Source: an uncultured Bacteroidaceae bacterium
GTDB lineage: Bacteria; Bacteroidota; Bacteroidia; Bacteroidales; Bacteroidaceae
Assembly (NCBI GenBank): GCA_904501945.1
Contig: CAJGCU010000055.1
Location: 1-16,874, forward strand
DNA length: 16,874 nt
Direction: 5' to 3'
Shown: positions 1-6,810 of the stretch, in pieces
Layout of the letters: the number at the start of each line of letters is the position of its first letter
Numbering within the stretch: the first letter of the stretch is position 1
The notes under the pieces: generated by a model
Seen by the model: only the letters and a program-made list of their open reading frames with translations
The model's database searches: none
Told to the model about the DNA's origin: nothing
Position numbers and translations under genes: made by a program

Positions 1-31
1 CTCAGCAACAGGTCTGGAAGTCAGTAAAAGA

Positions 32-80
32 ACACTCCCGGGGGCTGTCTACCCCCAGCCGTTAGGCTTCCCCCGAGTGT
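32..80. other. GC-rich foldable element with alternative pairings
   Basis: ACACTC (32-37) can pair with GAGTGT (75-80), and GGGGG (40-44) with CCCCC (70-74), leaving a two-base bulge. Inside, AGCC (57-60) pairs with GGCT (65-68) around a GTTA loop. A competing pairing is GGCTG (43-47) with CAGCC (56-60). No T-run follows on either side, so it is not an ordinary intrinsic terminator. It could be the end of a structured RNA or a mobile-element end; the window starts too close to tell. Confidence 0.4.
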
Positions 81-98
81 ATTTCATAGTATGGAGCA

Positions 99-284
99 AG
101 TCAACTTTTTCAGTACGTAGTCAACCTACAAAGATGGAAAGTCAACTAAATCCGTACAAAGTCAACTTTCTCAGGAAAGGAGTCAACCATTTCAGGAAAA
201 CAAGTCAACTTATGCAGGAAGCAAAGTCAACGGATTCCGTACGGAAATGGAATTGTTAATTTTTAAAGTGAAAATAGAGTCAAC
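99..284 (+). repeat. Iteron-like array of eight AGTCAAC motifs
   Basis: The heptamer AGTCAAC starts at 99, 119, 140, 160, 181, 203, 225 and 278. The first seven are spaced 20, 21, 20, 21, 22 and 22 bases apart, about two helical turns, so all would lie on one DNA face. The bases between follow a loose pattern, either a T-run then CAGGAAA or a CCGTAC-type core. A perfect 12-bp palindrome, TTCCGTACGGAA, sits at 235-246 after the seventh copy. The uneven spacing breaks reading frame, so a coding repeat is unlikely. Such arrays usually bind a replication initiator, partition protein or regulator; no candidate binder is encoded here. Confidence 0.75.
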
Positions 285-450
285 CTTTTTTAGGAAAAGA
301 CAATTTTTAAATTTTCTCATTTTTCATGGGGGACATATATTAGGGGGGTAGGTTAAGTTTTATTTATATATATAATATATAATATATACGCGCGCCTCTG
401 CGCACGAGAATTAAAAAATGAAAAAATGAAAAAATGATGATTTCAGCAAG
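285..450. other. AT-rich tract with CG-alternating DNA and 8-bp tandem repeat
   Basis: This gene-free stretch follows the AGTCAAC array. A TATATA-rich run (about 360-388) is followed directly by CGCGCGCC and CTGCGCACG, alternating purine-pyrimidine DNA able to adopt unusual helical forms. Three perfect tandem copies of AAAAAATG lie at 413-436. The order of repeat array then easily melted DNA resembles a replication origin, but no replication gene or good DnaA box is visible. No coding region is supported. Confidence 0.5.
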
Positions 451-452
451 TA

Positions 453-468
453 GTCGGACCTTTCCGAC
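453..468. other. Small perfect hairpin
   Basis: GTCGGA (453-458) and TCCGAC (463-468) form a perfect six-base stem around a CCTT loop. There is no T-run on either side, so terminator function is unsupported. The following stretch, 469-717, is AT-rich and shows no gene I can support. Confidence 0.4.
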
Positions 469-717
469 AGAGTGTAAATGCTTGTTATCTATACACTTAT
501 CGTTTTATCTATTCCTGTGTTTGTATCAAGTAGCAACCCCCTATTAACATGGTTTAACATTTAAGAAGAGGGTAAATCGACATGTTTTATTAACTTTTTA
601 CCGAATTGTACGCTCCCTTTTTGGGGAATCATATATCTTGAAAAATGATTACGCTAAGATTAATTCCGCCGGCAGGTAATTTTTGTATTATCGCAAACAC
701 TGGTATACTTTCGAATG

Positions 718-760
718 ACACTATTTTGTAGTGTGAATTGCTTACAAATTAGTATCTTTG
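718..760 (+). promoter_or_regulatory. Promoter-like site with upstream dyad
   Basis: TATCTTTG at 753-760 matches the Bacteroidetes -7 element TAnnTTTG. The -33 element is poor: no TTTG lies at the usual distance. A perfect dyad, ACACTA (718-723) and TAGTGT (729-734), spans where the -33 region would be and could be an operator. The site points toward the short ORF at 807. Promoter activity is inference from motif only. Confidence 0.4.
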
Positions 761-771
761 CACCAGGAACA

Positions 772-792
772 AACTGAATCTCAGCTTCAGTT
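772..792 (+). other. Leader hairpin upstream of the micro-ORF
   Basis: AACTGAA (772-778) and TTCAGTT (786-792) form a perfect seven-base stem around a seven-base loop. It begins about 12 bases after the TATCTTTG element, so it would sit at the very 5' end of any transcript from that promoter and 14 bases before the ATG at 807. Confidence 0.4.
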
Positions 793-806
793 CAAAGTCA
801 CCTTGT

Positions 807-872
807 ATGATTTGGACGTTTGCCATTATCTATCTGGCTGTCTGTTCGATAAATTGGAATTTACTTCAATAA
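807..872 (+). CDS. Possible 21-residue hydrophobic peptide, or remnant of a longer gene
   Basis: ATG at 807 opens a 21-codon frame ending TAA at 870-872. The peptide starts MIWTFAIIYLAVCS and is mostly one hydrophobic stretch followed by a short polar tail. It lies downstream of a promoter-like element and a leader hairpin. It overlaps the 3' end of the convergent acetyltransferase gene by 12 bases. It could be a small membrane peptide, or the truncated start of a lost membrane-protein gene. There is no Shine-Dalgarno sequence and no family I recognise, so the call is weak. Confidence 0.25.
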   Translation: MIWTFAIIYLAVCSINWNLLQ

Positions 873-1361
873 ACCATATAAGAATATATCGTAAATAATG
901 CCTCCTTTAATCACCGCTTTGCGCATGACTCCTTCTTGTATAAAACCATTCTTTAGTAAAATGTGCTGAGATGCGAAATTGGGATGAAAGACATTTGCTG
1001 TAATTCGATTGAGACCAAGTTCCTTTATTGCAATCTCACACACTTGTCCCACAGCCTGACTCATCAGGCCACGATTCCAATAGTCTTTCAATAACATGTA
1101 ACCTAATTCGCCGTCAAGCCTGTATATATCTGCTTTTCGTTCAACGGAAACACTACCAACAATCTTCCCATCTACGACCATTGCGCGAAAAGTTCCGTCA
1201 AGACCTTCGCTTTTGGCAACCATATTCAGCCACCAATTAGCATCATCTTCTGTATAAGGATTCGGCAATCTGTCTGACAAGTATGTTCTATCAACGGCAT
1301 TGCATAATTCCTTCAGTTCTTTTTTGTCAGCCAAACACCATTTCCGCAATTCTACTTTCAT
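861..1361 (-). CDS. GNAT family N-acetyltransferase, RimJ/RimL type
   Basis: This 166-residue protein has the fold pattern of the Acetyltransf_3 branch of the GNAT superfamily, which transfers acetyl from acetyl-CoA to an amine. Visible signs are the acetyl-CoA loop WNRGLMSQA (residues 95-103), preceded by a strand containing GELGYML, and the late segment HPNFASQHILLKNGF (126-140), typical of RimJ/RimL-like enzymes. Length is normal for a single-domain GNAT. It is the last gene of a minus-strand operon, 16 bases after the small membrane protein gene. The substrate cannot be predicted: members act on ribosomal protein N-termini, antibiotics or small metabolites. No clear terminator follows the stop codon. 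Confidence 0.88.
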   Translation of the reverse strand: MKVELRKWCLADKKELKELCNAVDRTYLSDRLPNPYTEDDANWWLNMVAKSEGLDGTFRAMVVDGKIVGSVSVERKADIYRLDGELGYMLLKDYWNRGLMSQAVGQVCEIAIKELGLNRITANVFHPNFASQHILLKNGFIQEGVMRKAVIKGGIIYDIFLYGLLK

Positions 1362-1377
1362 ACCACTAAATTCCGAT

Positions 1378-1581
1378 TTATCGTTCTTTTGTTAATTTAT
1401 AAACTACCAATGTGGGTAGAATGACCAATAGCAATAAGCTTATCTCCACCAATGCATATGAGCCAAAATAGTTAACCAACGTCTGGAATTTCAAAACTCC
1501 ATCCACAAGAAATACCAGGAAGGCAAACCAGCAGATAAAGAAGATGGTTGCGTACTTGATTTTACGTTTCTTTAGTTTCAT
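1378..1581 (-). CDS. Small two-helix membrane protein, unknown function
   Basis: This 67-residue protein begins with a very basic segment (MKLKKRKIK), then a hydrophobic helix at about residues 10-30, a short polar loop, and a second helix at about 42-61, ending in a basic tail. The positive-inside rule would place both termini in the cytoplasm. It lies 28 bases after the nitroreductase-like gene and 16 bases before the acetyltransferase gene on the same strand, so it is probably co-transcribed. I do not recognise the family. The hydrophobic pattern and operon position support it as a real gene. Confidence 0.6.
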   Translation of the reverse strand: MKLKKRKIKYATIFFICWFAFLVFLVDGVLKFQTLVNYFGSYALVEISLLLLVILPTLVVYKLTKER

Positions 1582-1609
1582 TTTGCAGGATTATAGCTCA
1601 AATGGGGAT

Positions 1610-2296
1610 TCACGCCCAATCGAAGTTAGTATTATCGGCACCAATCTCAAAGTGGTATTTGGCAATGCCTAAATCCATCTTTGTATAGCCAATCATGGAA
1701 AATCCCTTCTTGGCTCTTACTTGGTGTCGATTGTTTTTTACTCCAACGTGTTCAAACGAAAACTTCTGTTGGTTTACGGCTGTAGGAGCAAGCAAAGCTG
1801 CTTCTACACCTTTCTTGAACCATGACGGAGTGATGTCACTGGCATTGCTCACTTGCTCGACGGTCTTGATTTTGTGGCAGACACCTTGTGTCTCACCATA
1901 ACCGATGGCAATGTAACAGGCAATCTTCTCGTCTTCGCCAAGTTCATACGTTCCTGGCACCTTCGAGTAGGAGAGACCTACCCAGCAGGTGTTCAATCCA
2001 AGTGTCTGAGCCAACAACACCAGATGCTCACCATAGTAGCCTATTCGCTCATCAAGATCTTCGGCTTTCTTTCCAGCCATGACAATATAGTTGTTGGCAT
2101 TACGGAACTTTCCATATTTAGCCATAGTCCCTTGGAACGCCTTTGGTTCATTAAGGATTAGCTGCATATGCAAGTTGCCCTCACGATTCAGAGTTGCAAT
2201 TTGTTCTTGCAAAACCTTGACAATATCCTCTGTCAAAGGTTCGTTTTTGTATGCCCTTACACTATGCCGTACTTCAATAGCTTCTTGTAGTGTCAT
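1610..2296 (-). CDS. Nitroreductase family protein, TM1586-like
   Basis: This 228-residue protein resembles the putative TM nitroreductase family (PF14512), FMN-binding proteins of the nitroreductase superfamily. The N-terminus carries the FMN-phosphate contact motif EVRHSVRAY (residues 8-16, with R10, S12 and R14), and the middle has the GLNTCWVGLSY segment common to this branch. The family reduces nitro compounds or quinones with NAD(P)H, but the natural substrate is mostly unknown. The start at 2296 has a good AAGGA site just upstream, unusual for this window. It is the first intact gene of the minus-strand operon, 11 bases after the remains of a decayed gene. Length is normal. Confidence 0.85.
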   Translation of the reverse strand: MTLQEAIEVRHSVRAYKNEPLTEDIVKVLQEQIATLNREGNLHMQLILNEPKAFQGTMAKYGKFRNANNYIVMAGKKAEDLDERIGYYGEHLVLLAQTLGLNTCWVGLSYSKVPGTYELGEDEKIACYIAIGYGETQGVCHKIKTVEQVSNASDITPSWFKKGVEAALLAPTAVNQQKFSFEHVGVKNNRHQVRAKKGFSMIGYTKMDLGIAKYHFEIGADNTNFDWA

Positions 2297-2307
2297 TGTT
2301 CCTTCTT

Positions 2308-2758
2308 TTATTGATTGTCTTTTTCTTTGTCATTCAGGTCATTCTTCCTTTCGATTTTCTTTTTAATCGGAGAAGAATGTTTCCCACGGTTCAGTTTTAC
2401 ACCATATTTGTTCAGTATGCGGAACACTGAACTGTGACTATGGAAGCCACTGCCTTCCTAATGTCATCTATCGGATGACCGACTGCATAGAGATTGATAG
2501 TCGTCTTTCCCCTGTCCATACGTCTTACATTTGCAGTAGAGACAGGAAGCAACTGAACTATCATGCGCTCCTGAAGCCTGGAAACATGTTCGGATGCCTA
2601 GCGAAGTACAAGTGCTTCGTCGAACAAGGAACCAATCATCATCAGAACATCCGAAGGCTCTTCTCATCCGCATCGTTTTCTTCAACAATCCTCACGCAAC
2701 CATACTCCTTCACCCATTGGCTGTCTTCTTCAATCTTTTCGTAGTGAGCGGCGGCCAT
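2308..2758 (-). pseudogene. Decayed gene at the head of the minus-strand operon
   Basis: From ATG at 2758 a frame runs 38 codons and stops at 2644-2642. Protein-like sequence continues in other frames: a stretch interrupted by TAG at 2600-2598, then one with motifs TTINLYAVGHPIDDIRKA, then after a frame change near 2443-2450 the segment HSHSSVFRILNKYGVKLNRG and a lysine-rich tail ending at 2308. Adding one G near 2447 would join the last two pieces as AVGFHSHSSVF. Joined, the product would be about 150 residues. At least three lesions imply a pseudogene rather than sequencing error. The family is not recognised; the tail looks like a short helical DNA-binding segment, which is only a guess. 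Confidence 0.6.
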
Positions 2759-2838
2759 GATATAACCTATTTTTTTATAATCAATATGTTATTGGTTCCT
2801 TAGAGTATTCTCAGATGACTATTTCTGTTCTTTGTCTA

Positions 2839-2846
2839 CAAAGGTA
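2839..2846 (-). promoter_or_regulatory. Promoter -7 element of the minus-strand operon
   Basis: Read on the minus strand this is TACCTTTG, a match to the Bacteroidetes TAnnTTTG element. A TTT-rich triplet lies about 19 bases upstream, a weak -33. It is about 80 bases before the ATG of the decayed gene at 2758, so it would drive that gene and the three intact genes behind it. Confidence 0.5.
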
Positions 2847-2946
2847 TGAAAAATAATTGGATTAGAAATCATACGATGCTCACTATTATACTTTTTTATA
2901 AAACGTGACTTTCCAAATTATTCTGTTGTGAAAACATTTAGGTTCA

Positions 2947-2980
2947 GCCCTCGTTCTTAACGGGGGCTTTTCATTTTTTT
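2947..2980 (+). terminator. Intrinsic terminator without a visible upstream gene
   Basis: GCCCTCGTT (2947-2955) pairs with AACGGGGGC (2959-2967), one G-T wobble, around a CTT loop, followed by TTTTCATTTTTTT (2968-2980). The T-run is only on the plus-strand side. The nearest genes upstream are transcribed the other way, so what it terminates is unclear: an unseen small RNA, or a gene since deleted. Confidence 0.75.
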
Positions 2981-3279
2981 CTCTTTATCAAAAATTTCTC
3001 TTTGTGCTCTGCATTTCTTCGTCATTATAAACCAGAAAAAACTCCTTACGCGCTCACCGTGTGCATGATATCTTAATCAGCGTGTTTGAAATATTTCGTA
3101 CATGGTGATTACAATTAAAATATTACTCACACTACGAAGACTAAAATGATGTTCTTTTCAGTACATGAGGCTCGTAAATTCAAAAAAGGCATTTGAAAAT
3201 CTAAAGCATCCCTGAAAGAACAGAGATTTACATCACGACAATAAATACACGTTTCTTCCATGCTTATCTTTCGCATTCG
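2981..3279. other. Intergenic region upstream of glyA
   Basis: This gene-free stretch lies between the orphan terminator and the glyA promoter. A 49-codon minus-strand frame (3276-3127) runs through it, but it has no promoter or recognisable domain, and an antisense extension of the same frame runs on into glyA. I see no RNA gene or repeat here. Confidence 0.5.
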
Positions 3280-3311
3280 TTTGTCTATTTCGTTATTTTT
3301 TCGTACTTTTG
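3280..3311 (+). promoter_or_regulatory. glyA promoter
   Basis: TTTG at 3280-3283 and TACTTTTG at 3304-3311 are separated by exactly 20 bases, a near-perfect Bacteroidetes housekeeping promoter. Transcription would start near 3318, giving a leader of about 50 AT-rich bases without a strong Shine-Dalgarno site before the glyA ATG at 3370. This is the best promoter in the window and may drive much of the gene series downstream. Confidence 0.8.
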
Positions 3312-3369
3312 CACGTTTTATTACTGCTTTTGGTAGAAATTTAATCATCAACAAATAACATAAAGAAAA

Positions 3370-4650
3370 ATGGAAAGAGACAATGTCATCTTCTCTTTGA
3401 TTGAGAAAGAGCATCAGCGTCAGCTGAAAGGTATCGAACTGATTGCATCTGAGAACTTCGTGAGCGAACAGGTGATGGAGGCCATGGGCAGCTACTGCAC
3501 CAACAAGTATGCTGAGGGCTATCCGGGTCACCGCTACTATGGCGGATGCCAGGTGGTGGACGAAATTGAGCAGCTGGCTATCGACCGCGCTTGCGAACTG
3601 TTCGGCGCTGAGTTTGCTAACGTGCAGCCTCACTCTGGCGCGCAGGCTAACGCTGCTGTGCTGCTGGCTGTGCTGAAGCCAGGAGATGTGTTCATGGGTC
3701 TGAACCTTGACCACGGAGGCCACCTCTCTCACGGTTCGCTGGTGAACACTTCGGGTATTCTCTACAAGCCTGTGGGCTATAACCTGAACAAGGAAACTGG
3801 ACGCGTGGACTATGACGAGATGGAAGCGCTGGCGAAGGAGCACAAACCTAAGCTCATCATTGGCGGCGGTTCGGCTTACAGCCGCGAGTGGGATTACGCT
3901 CGTATGCGTCAGATTGCTGACGAGGTGGGCGCGCTCCTGATGATTGACATGGCTCACCCTGCAGGCCTCATCGCTGCGGGTATTCTGGACAATCCAGTGA
4001 AGTATGCGCACATCGTGACTACTACGACTCACAAGACATTGCGCGGTCCTCGCGGAGGTCTCATCCTGATGGGCAAGGACTTTGACAACCCATGGGGATA
4101 CACTACTCCGAAAGGTGTGGTGAAGAAGATGTCGCAGCTCATCAACTCTGCCGTGTTCCCAGGACAGCAGGGCGGTCCGCTGGAGCACGTAATTGCTGCC
4201 AAGGCTGTGGCTTTCGGCGAGGCGCTAAAGCCAGAGTTCAAGGAGTATGCTGCACAGGTGAAGAAGAATGCCGCTGTGCTGGCTGACGAGCTGACAAAGC
4301 GCGGATTTGCTATCGTGAGCGGCGGAACTGACAATCACTCTATGCTGGTTGACCTCCGCACAAAGTATCCTGAACTGACTGGAAAGGTGGCTGAGAATGC
4401 GCTGGTGGCTGCTGACATTACTATCAACAAGAATATGGTACCTTTCGACACTCGCTCTGCGTTCCAGACTTCAGGATTCCGTCTGGGCACTCCTGCCATC
4501 ACTACTCGTGGCGCGAAGGAAGATCTCATGGTGCAGGTGGCTGCATGGATTGAGGAGGTGCTGAACGACCCTGAGAACGAGGCTGTTATCGCGAAAGTGC
4601 GCGGCGAAGTGAACGAGACGATGAAGAACTACCCTCTCTTCGCCTGGTAA
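3370..4650 (+). CDS. glyA: Serine hydroxymethyltransferase
   Basis: GlyA interconverts serine and glycine with tetrahydrofolate, using pyridoxal phosphate, and supplies one-carbon units in the cytoplasm. At 426 residues it has the full family length. Visible motifs are IELIASENF (22-30), YPGHRYYGG (51-59), QPHSGAQAN (86-94), MIDMAHPAGL (191-200; the Asp pairs with the cofactor ring), and VTTTTHKTLRGPRGG (216-230), with K222 as the lysine that binds PLP. The gene has its own strong promoter. Its codon use leans heavily to CTG and GTG and is richer in GC than genes later in the series, consistent with high expression. PLP need links it in theme to the PdxA-like gene downstream. Confidence 0.97.
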   Translation: MERDNVIFSLIEKEHQRQLKGIELIASENFVSEQVMEAMGSYCTNKYAEGYPGHRYYGGCQVVDEIEQLAIDRACELFGAEFANVQPHSGAQANAAVLLAVLKPGDVFMGLNLDHGGHLSHGSLVNTSGILYKPVGYNLNKETGRVDYDEMEALAKEHKPKLIIGGGSAYSREWDYARMRQIADEVGALLMIDMAHPAGLIAAGILDNPVKYAHIVTTTTHKTLRGPRGGLILMGKDFDNPWGYTTPKGVVKKMSQLINSAVFPGQQGGPLEHVIAAKAVAFGEALKPEFKEYAAQVKKNAAVLADELTKRGFAIVSGGTDNHSMLVDLRTKYPELTGKVAENALVAADITINKNMVPFDTRSAFQTSGFRLGTPAITTRGAKEDLMVQVAAWIEEVLNDPENEAVIAKVRGEVNETMKNYPLFAW

Positions 4651-4653
4651 TTA

Positions 4654-4688
4654 ACAACAGACTACGGTTGACAGACAACAGACTACGG
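4654..4688 (+). repeat. Short direct repeat between glyA and rlmN
   Basis: ACAACAGACTACGG occurs at 4654-4667 and again at 4675-4688, a 21-base period. The second copy runs into ACGGACTGTCCGT, an inverted repeat with a one-base centre. The 76-base gap has no T-run, so it is not a standard terminator; it may be an intergenic repeat family or processing site. Confidence 0.6.
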
Positions 4689-4726
4689 ACTGTCCGTCGC
4701 CAATTATCAATTCGATACAACCGCAA

Positions 4727-5773
4727 ATGACAAAGACCCCACTTATAGGCATGACATTGGAAGAGTTGCAGGACGTGTGCCTGCAACTCTCTATGCCTAA
4801 ATTCACGGCTAAGCAGATGGCACAGTGGATTTATGGCAAGCATGTGCGTGACATCGGAGAGATGACAAACCTCTCGAAAGCGAACCGAGAGAAGATGGAG
4901 GAGCTGTTTTGCGTGGGATGGGCTGCACCAATCGAAACGAGCAGAAGCAAGGACGGTACGGTGAAGTATCTCTTCCCTACGGAGAACGGGAAGTTTGTGG
5001 AAACGGTGTATATCCCTGATGGCGACCGTGCCACGCTCTGCGTGAGCTGCCAGGTGGGATGCAAGATGAACTGCCTCTTCTGCCAGACGGGAAAGCAGGG
5101 ATGGCAGGGCGACCTGACAACGAGGGATATCCTGAATCAAATCTATACAGTGGACCTGCTTGCTACACAGGAGGAAATGACGCCTCTGAGCAACATTGTC
5201 TATATGGGACAGGGAGAGCCGCTGGACAACTTTGACCAGGTGCTGAAATCGACTGAGATTCTGACTGCTGACTATGGATGGGGATGGAGCCCGCGACGCA
5301 TCACGATTTCGACGGTGGGACTGAGGAAGAATATGCGCAGGCTGCTGGACGAGTGTGAATGCCACATTGCGGTGTCGCTGCACTCGCCTATTCATGAGCA
5401 GCGGCTGCAGCTGATGCCTGCTGAAAGGCAATTCCCGATTGACGAGATGATTGACTTGCTGAAGGAGTATGACTGGAGCCATCAGCGACGCATCACGTTT
5501 GAATACACAATGTTTGGAGGAACGAATGACTCGCCTCTGCATGCTAAGGAACTGACAAGGCTGCTGAGGGAACTTTTCTGCCGAGTGAACCTTATACGCT
5601 GGCACAAGGTGCCGGATGTGCCGCTGAAGGAGGTGGAAATGGAGGTGATGGAACACTTCAGAGACTACCTTAACAATCATGGCATCACAACAACAATCCG
5701 CGCTTCGAGAGGACAAGATATCTGGGCTGCGTGCGGATTGCTTTCAACCAAGAAACAAACTGAAAATCAATAG
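4727..5773 (+). CDS. rlmN: Dual-specificity 23S rRNA/tRNA adenine-C2 methyltransferase RlmN
   Basis: RlmN is a radical-SAM enzyme that methylates C2 of adenosine 2503 in 23S rRNA and of adenosine 37 in some tRNAs. The 348-residue protein carries the cluster motif CKMNCLFC, with cysteines 112, 116 and 119, and the two extra cysteines needed for the methyl-transfer mechanism: C105 in TLCVS and C336 in AACG near the C-terminus. The SAM-contact motif reads GQGEPLDN (161-168), with Gln where E. coli has Met. SLHS (217-220) and the RASRGQDIWAACG segment are also typical. It follows glyA by 76 bases and precedes the lipoprotein gene by two, so translation of those two is probably linked. Confidence 0.96.
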   Translation: MTKTPLIGMTLEELQDVCLQLSMPKFTAKQMAQWIYGKHVRDIGEMTNLSKANREKMEELFCVGWAAPIETSRSKDGTVKYLFPTENGKFVETVYIPDGDRATLCVSCQVGCKMNCLFCQTGKQGWQGDLTTRDILNQIYTVDLLATQEEMTPLSNIVYMGQGEPLDNFDQVLKSTEILTADYGWGWSPRRITISTVGLRKNMRRLLDECECHIAVSLHSPIHEQRLQLMPAERQFPIDEMIDLLKEYDWSHQRRITFEYTMFGGTNDSPLHAKELTRLLRELFCRVNLIRWHKVPDVPLKEVEMEVMEHFRDYLNNHGITTTIRASRGQDIWAACGLLSTKKQTENQ

Positions 5774-5775
5774 AT

Positions 5776-6810
5776 ATGAGACTTAAACTTATAGCTTTAC
5801 TTTTAATTTCATCCTGTATCTTCACTGCTTGTGACGAGGCTGGGACGAAGGAGAAGAGGCACAGGAGGAAGGCGAGCCTGCTGACTCCGGCATCGTCGGG
5901 CAATCCATACGAGGTGATGGTTGTGGCCGACGACAGTGTATGGACTGGATATGCGGGAAGGGCTATCCAGACTATTCTAGACAAGCCGATGAGGGGATTG
6001 CCGCAGGATGAGCCGCAGTTTCACAAGAGTCATGTGGAGGTGGCGCATTATGACAGAATCACGAATCTTTTCCGCAACATCTTCCGCATCAACATTGGCA
6101 AGGAATTTACGGTGGCTAAGATGAAGGTGGAGAAGGATGTGCACTCCACTCCGCAGATGATTATCACCGTGAACGCGCCAAGCCAGTTTGACGCGTCTAT
6201 CTACATCACGGAGCACACGAAAGAGATTGAGGGGCTCTTTACCAGCGAGGAAATCAACCGGACTGCCAACGACCTCTACTTTGAGCATAACATCAAGTTT
6301 GCAAAGGCTGTGAAGGAAATGTTTGACTGCGAGTTCTACATCCCTGCGGACATCAAGAAGATGAAGACAGGGGAGAATTTCATTTGGGCAAGCAATGACG
6401 GCATTTCATCCATTCAGAACATCTGCATCTATTCCCTCCCCTATGTGAGCGAGAAGATGCTGACTCAGAGGCCTTACATCGCGCTGCGCGACACAGTAAT
6501 GAAGCATAACATTCCTGGAGAGAAGCCGGGCATGTGGATGCAGACGAATCCAGAATTTGTGTGGACAAAGAACATCACTGTGAACGGACAGTATGCTATG
6601 GAGGCGCGCGGCCTCTGGGAAATGCGCAATGACGCTATGGGAGGTCCATTCGTGAGCCATTCGAGAATAGATACTAAGAATAATAAAGTCATCGTTGTGG
6701 AAGGCTTCGTCTATGCACCTGAAAAGATGAAACGCTCCATGATCAGAAGGCTTGAAGCTGCACTATACACATTAGAAACTCCAAAAGAAGAAGAAAATGG
6801 ACAGAATTAA
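5776..6810 (+). CDS. DUF4837 family lipoprotein
   Basis: This 344-residue protein starts with a lipoprotein signal: basic MRLK, a hydrophobic core, and lipobox FTAC with the lipidated Cys at residue 19. A charged linker follows (about 20-40). The rest fits DUF4837 (PF16125), a Bacteroidetes family of unknown function; recognisable segments are NPYEVMVVADDSVW (43-56) and MGGPFVSHSR in the C-terminal half. It would be anchored in the cell envelope. It starts two bases after rlmN and overlaps the next gene by 14 bases, so it is embedded in the operon. The function is unknown, and its place between an rRNA methylase and a vitamin B6-type enzyme gives no clear hint. Confidence 0.85.
   Translation: MRLKLIALLLISSCIFTACDEAGTKEKRHRRKASLLTPASSGNPYEVMVVADDSVWTGYAGRAIQTILDKPMRGLPQDEPQFHKSHVEVAHYDRITNLFRNIFRINIGKEFTVAKMKVEKDVHSTPQMIITVNAPSQFDASIYITEHTKEIEGLFTSEEINRTANDLYFEHNIKFAKAVKEMFDCEFYIPADIKKMKTGENFIWASNDGISSIQNICIYSLPYVSEKMLTQRPYIALRDTVMKHNIPGEKPGMWMQTNPEFVWTKNITVNGQYAMEARGLWEMRNDAMGGPFVSHSRIDTKNNKVIVVEGFVYAPEKMKRSMIRRLEAALYTLETPKEEENGQN

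Noticed and set aside
61..67. GTTAGGC as an integron attC core site
   Set aside because: It fits the short consensus, but no complementary RYYYAAC partner at proper distance and no integrase was seen; a seven-base match is expected by chance.
77..259. 60-codon plus-strand frame across the AGTCAAC array
   Set aside because: It only reflects the repeats; spacing of 20, 21 and 22 bases shifts frame between copies, and there is no domain or promoter.
301..540. CRISPR array
   Set aside because: The repeats present are too short (7-8 bases) and either tandem or spaced by 13-15 bases; no repeat-spacer pattern or cas gene exists.
3127..3276. 49-codon minus-strand frame with several Cys upstream of glyA
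   Set aside because: It overlaps the glyA promoter region, has no promoter of its own, and is the tail of a longer antisense frame across glyA.
4586..5716. 376-codon minus-strand frame opposite rlmN
   Set aside because: A shadow of rlmN: its composition is low in complexity (many Arg, Ser, His, Leu) and the plus strand has all RlmN motifs.
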